5,704 nucleotides of DNA from an uncultured Bacteroidales bacterium (GTDB taxonomy: Bacteria > Bacteroidota > Bacteroidia > Bacteroidales > Muribaculaceae). Positions 5,281 through 5,704 of the stretch are shown one piece after another; the first letter of the stretch is position 1; each line of letters starts with the position of its first letter. Position numbers and translations under genes: made by a program. Location of the stretch: positions 1 through 5,704 of the forward strand of contig USHH01000149.1 in the NCBI GenBank assembly GCA_900554345.1. Direction: 5' to 3'. Below the pieces are notes generated by a model. It ran no database searches, had not been told where the DNA came from, and saw only the letters and a list, made by a program, of their open reading frames with translations.

Positions 5281-5704
5281 GATTGTGATGTTTTGTTGTT
5301 GTCCATAAACGGCACGAGGATTTCATTAAGCCTGGCGTGCTCCACGAGAAATCCGTCGTGGCCAAACGGAGAGTCAATCTCCTCATAGCGGGAGCCGGGA
5401 ATGCCGGATGCAAGCGCCCTCATCTCTCCCGGCGTGAAGATGATGTCGGTGGCGAGGCCTATCACTATAGTGTCGCTCCTGATACCTGACAGCACTTTCC
5501 CTATGCCACCTCTGCCGCGCCCTATGTCATGGGTGTCGAAGGCATTGAGTATCGTCATGTAGGAATAGACGTTGAATCTGCGGCAGAGCTTCTCGCCCTG
5601 ATATCGCTGGTATGTGCATGCCCGGTGGGTTGTGGTGACCGGCTGCCCGGCGGGATTCTGCTGGGTGAGGTTGTAGCCGGGATTGCCCCGGGAGGGCGCA
5701 TCCA
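5277..5704 (-). CDS. metX: Homoserine O-acetyltransferase, C-terminal part (5' end outside window)
   Basis: This is the alpha/beta-hydrolase-fold enzyme that transfers acetyl from acetyl-CoA to homoserine, the first committed step to methionine by the O-acetylhomoserine route. About 141 codons are visible; the frame stays open to the window edge, and the ATG at 5558 is internal. Family landmarks in order are HRACTYQRYQGEKL and RFNVYSYMTILNAFDTHDIG, then ATDIIFTPGEM with the expected catalytic Asp (codon 5447-5445), then SPFGHDGFLVE with the catalytic His (codon 5360-5358). The nucleophilic Ser lies in the unseen part. The protein ends shortly after the LVEHARLN helix, as expected for the family, so the C-terminus looks intact. 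Its stop overlaps the hom start, which places the enzyme using homoserine directly upstream of the enzyme making it. Confidence 0.94.
   Translation of the reverse strand, partial: DAPSRGNPGYNLTQQNPAGQPVTTTHRACTYQRYQGEKLCRRFNVYSYMTILNAFDTHDIGRGRGGIGKVLSGIRSDTIVIGLATDIIFTPGEMRALASGIPGSRYEEIDSPFGHDGFLVEHARLNEILVPFMDNNKTSQS

Noticed and set aside
4132..5388. A 418-codon open frame on the plus strand opposite hom and the end of metX
   Set aside because: Its product has no family pattern, while the minus strand carries all catalytic motifs of homoserine dehydrogenase. It is a shadow frame produced by GC-rich codon use.
1..5704. Search for a defence, mobile or otherwise novel multi-gene system
   Set aside because: Every sizeable gene fits housekeeping families or single uncharacterised proteins. 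No repeats, integrase, transposase, toxin-antitoxin pair or array was visible.

Overview
The window suggests a member of the Bacteroidales with a fairly GC-rich genome. The evidence is an IleRS C-terminus of the long, eukaryote-like Bacteroidetes type followed directly by lspA and a DUF4296-type lipoprotein gene. In addition, an exact TTTG-N19-TAnnTTTG promoter of the Bacteroides sigma-ABfr class lies in the one AT-rich gap. Muribaculaceae, Rikenellaceae or a GC-rich Prevotellaceae would all fit; the genus cannot be fixed from this window. The DNA is almost fully coding, and no RNA genes, CRISPR arrays, insertion sequences or attachment sites were seen.

Left arm, plus strand (1-2569): a tightly packed operon. 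It runs from the 3' end of ileS to lspA (stop and start overlap by 1 nt), then a DUF4296-like lipoprotein gene (4-nt ATGA overlap), then a small unrecognised ORF that begins inside the lipoprotein gene. LspA matures lipoproteins, so the gene after it encodes a likely substrate of its own processing enzyme. The small ORF collides tail to tail with a minus-strand gene, with a 21-nt overlap.

Middle (2549-4063): a minus-strand gene for a three-pass membrane protein with a soluble C-terminal domain resembling DUF3592. It is divergent from a plus-strand gene for a secreted M48-family zinc metallopeptidase. The 59-nt AT-rich gap between them carries the peptidase promoter. A strong hairpin spans the peptidase stop codon and is the best terminator candidate, lying between two convergent transcription units.

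Right arm, minus strand (4063-5704): metX (homoserine O-acetyltransferase, 5' part outside the window) followed by hom (homoserine dehydrogenase), overlapping by 4 nt. Hom makes homoserine from aspartate semialdehyde and MetX acetylates it, which commits carbon to methionine.

Overall these are ordinary chromosomal housekeeping genes. I found no convincing novel system. The points most worth a second look are the doubly overlapped small ORF, the apparent lack of a DksA/TraR gene between ileS and lspA, the divergent C-terminus of Hom, and the hairpin holding the peptidase stop codon in its loop.
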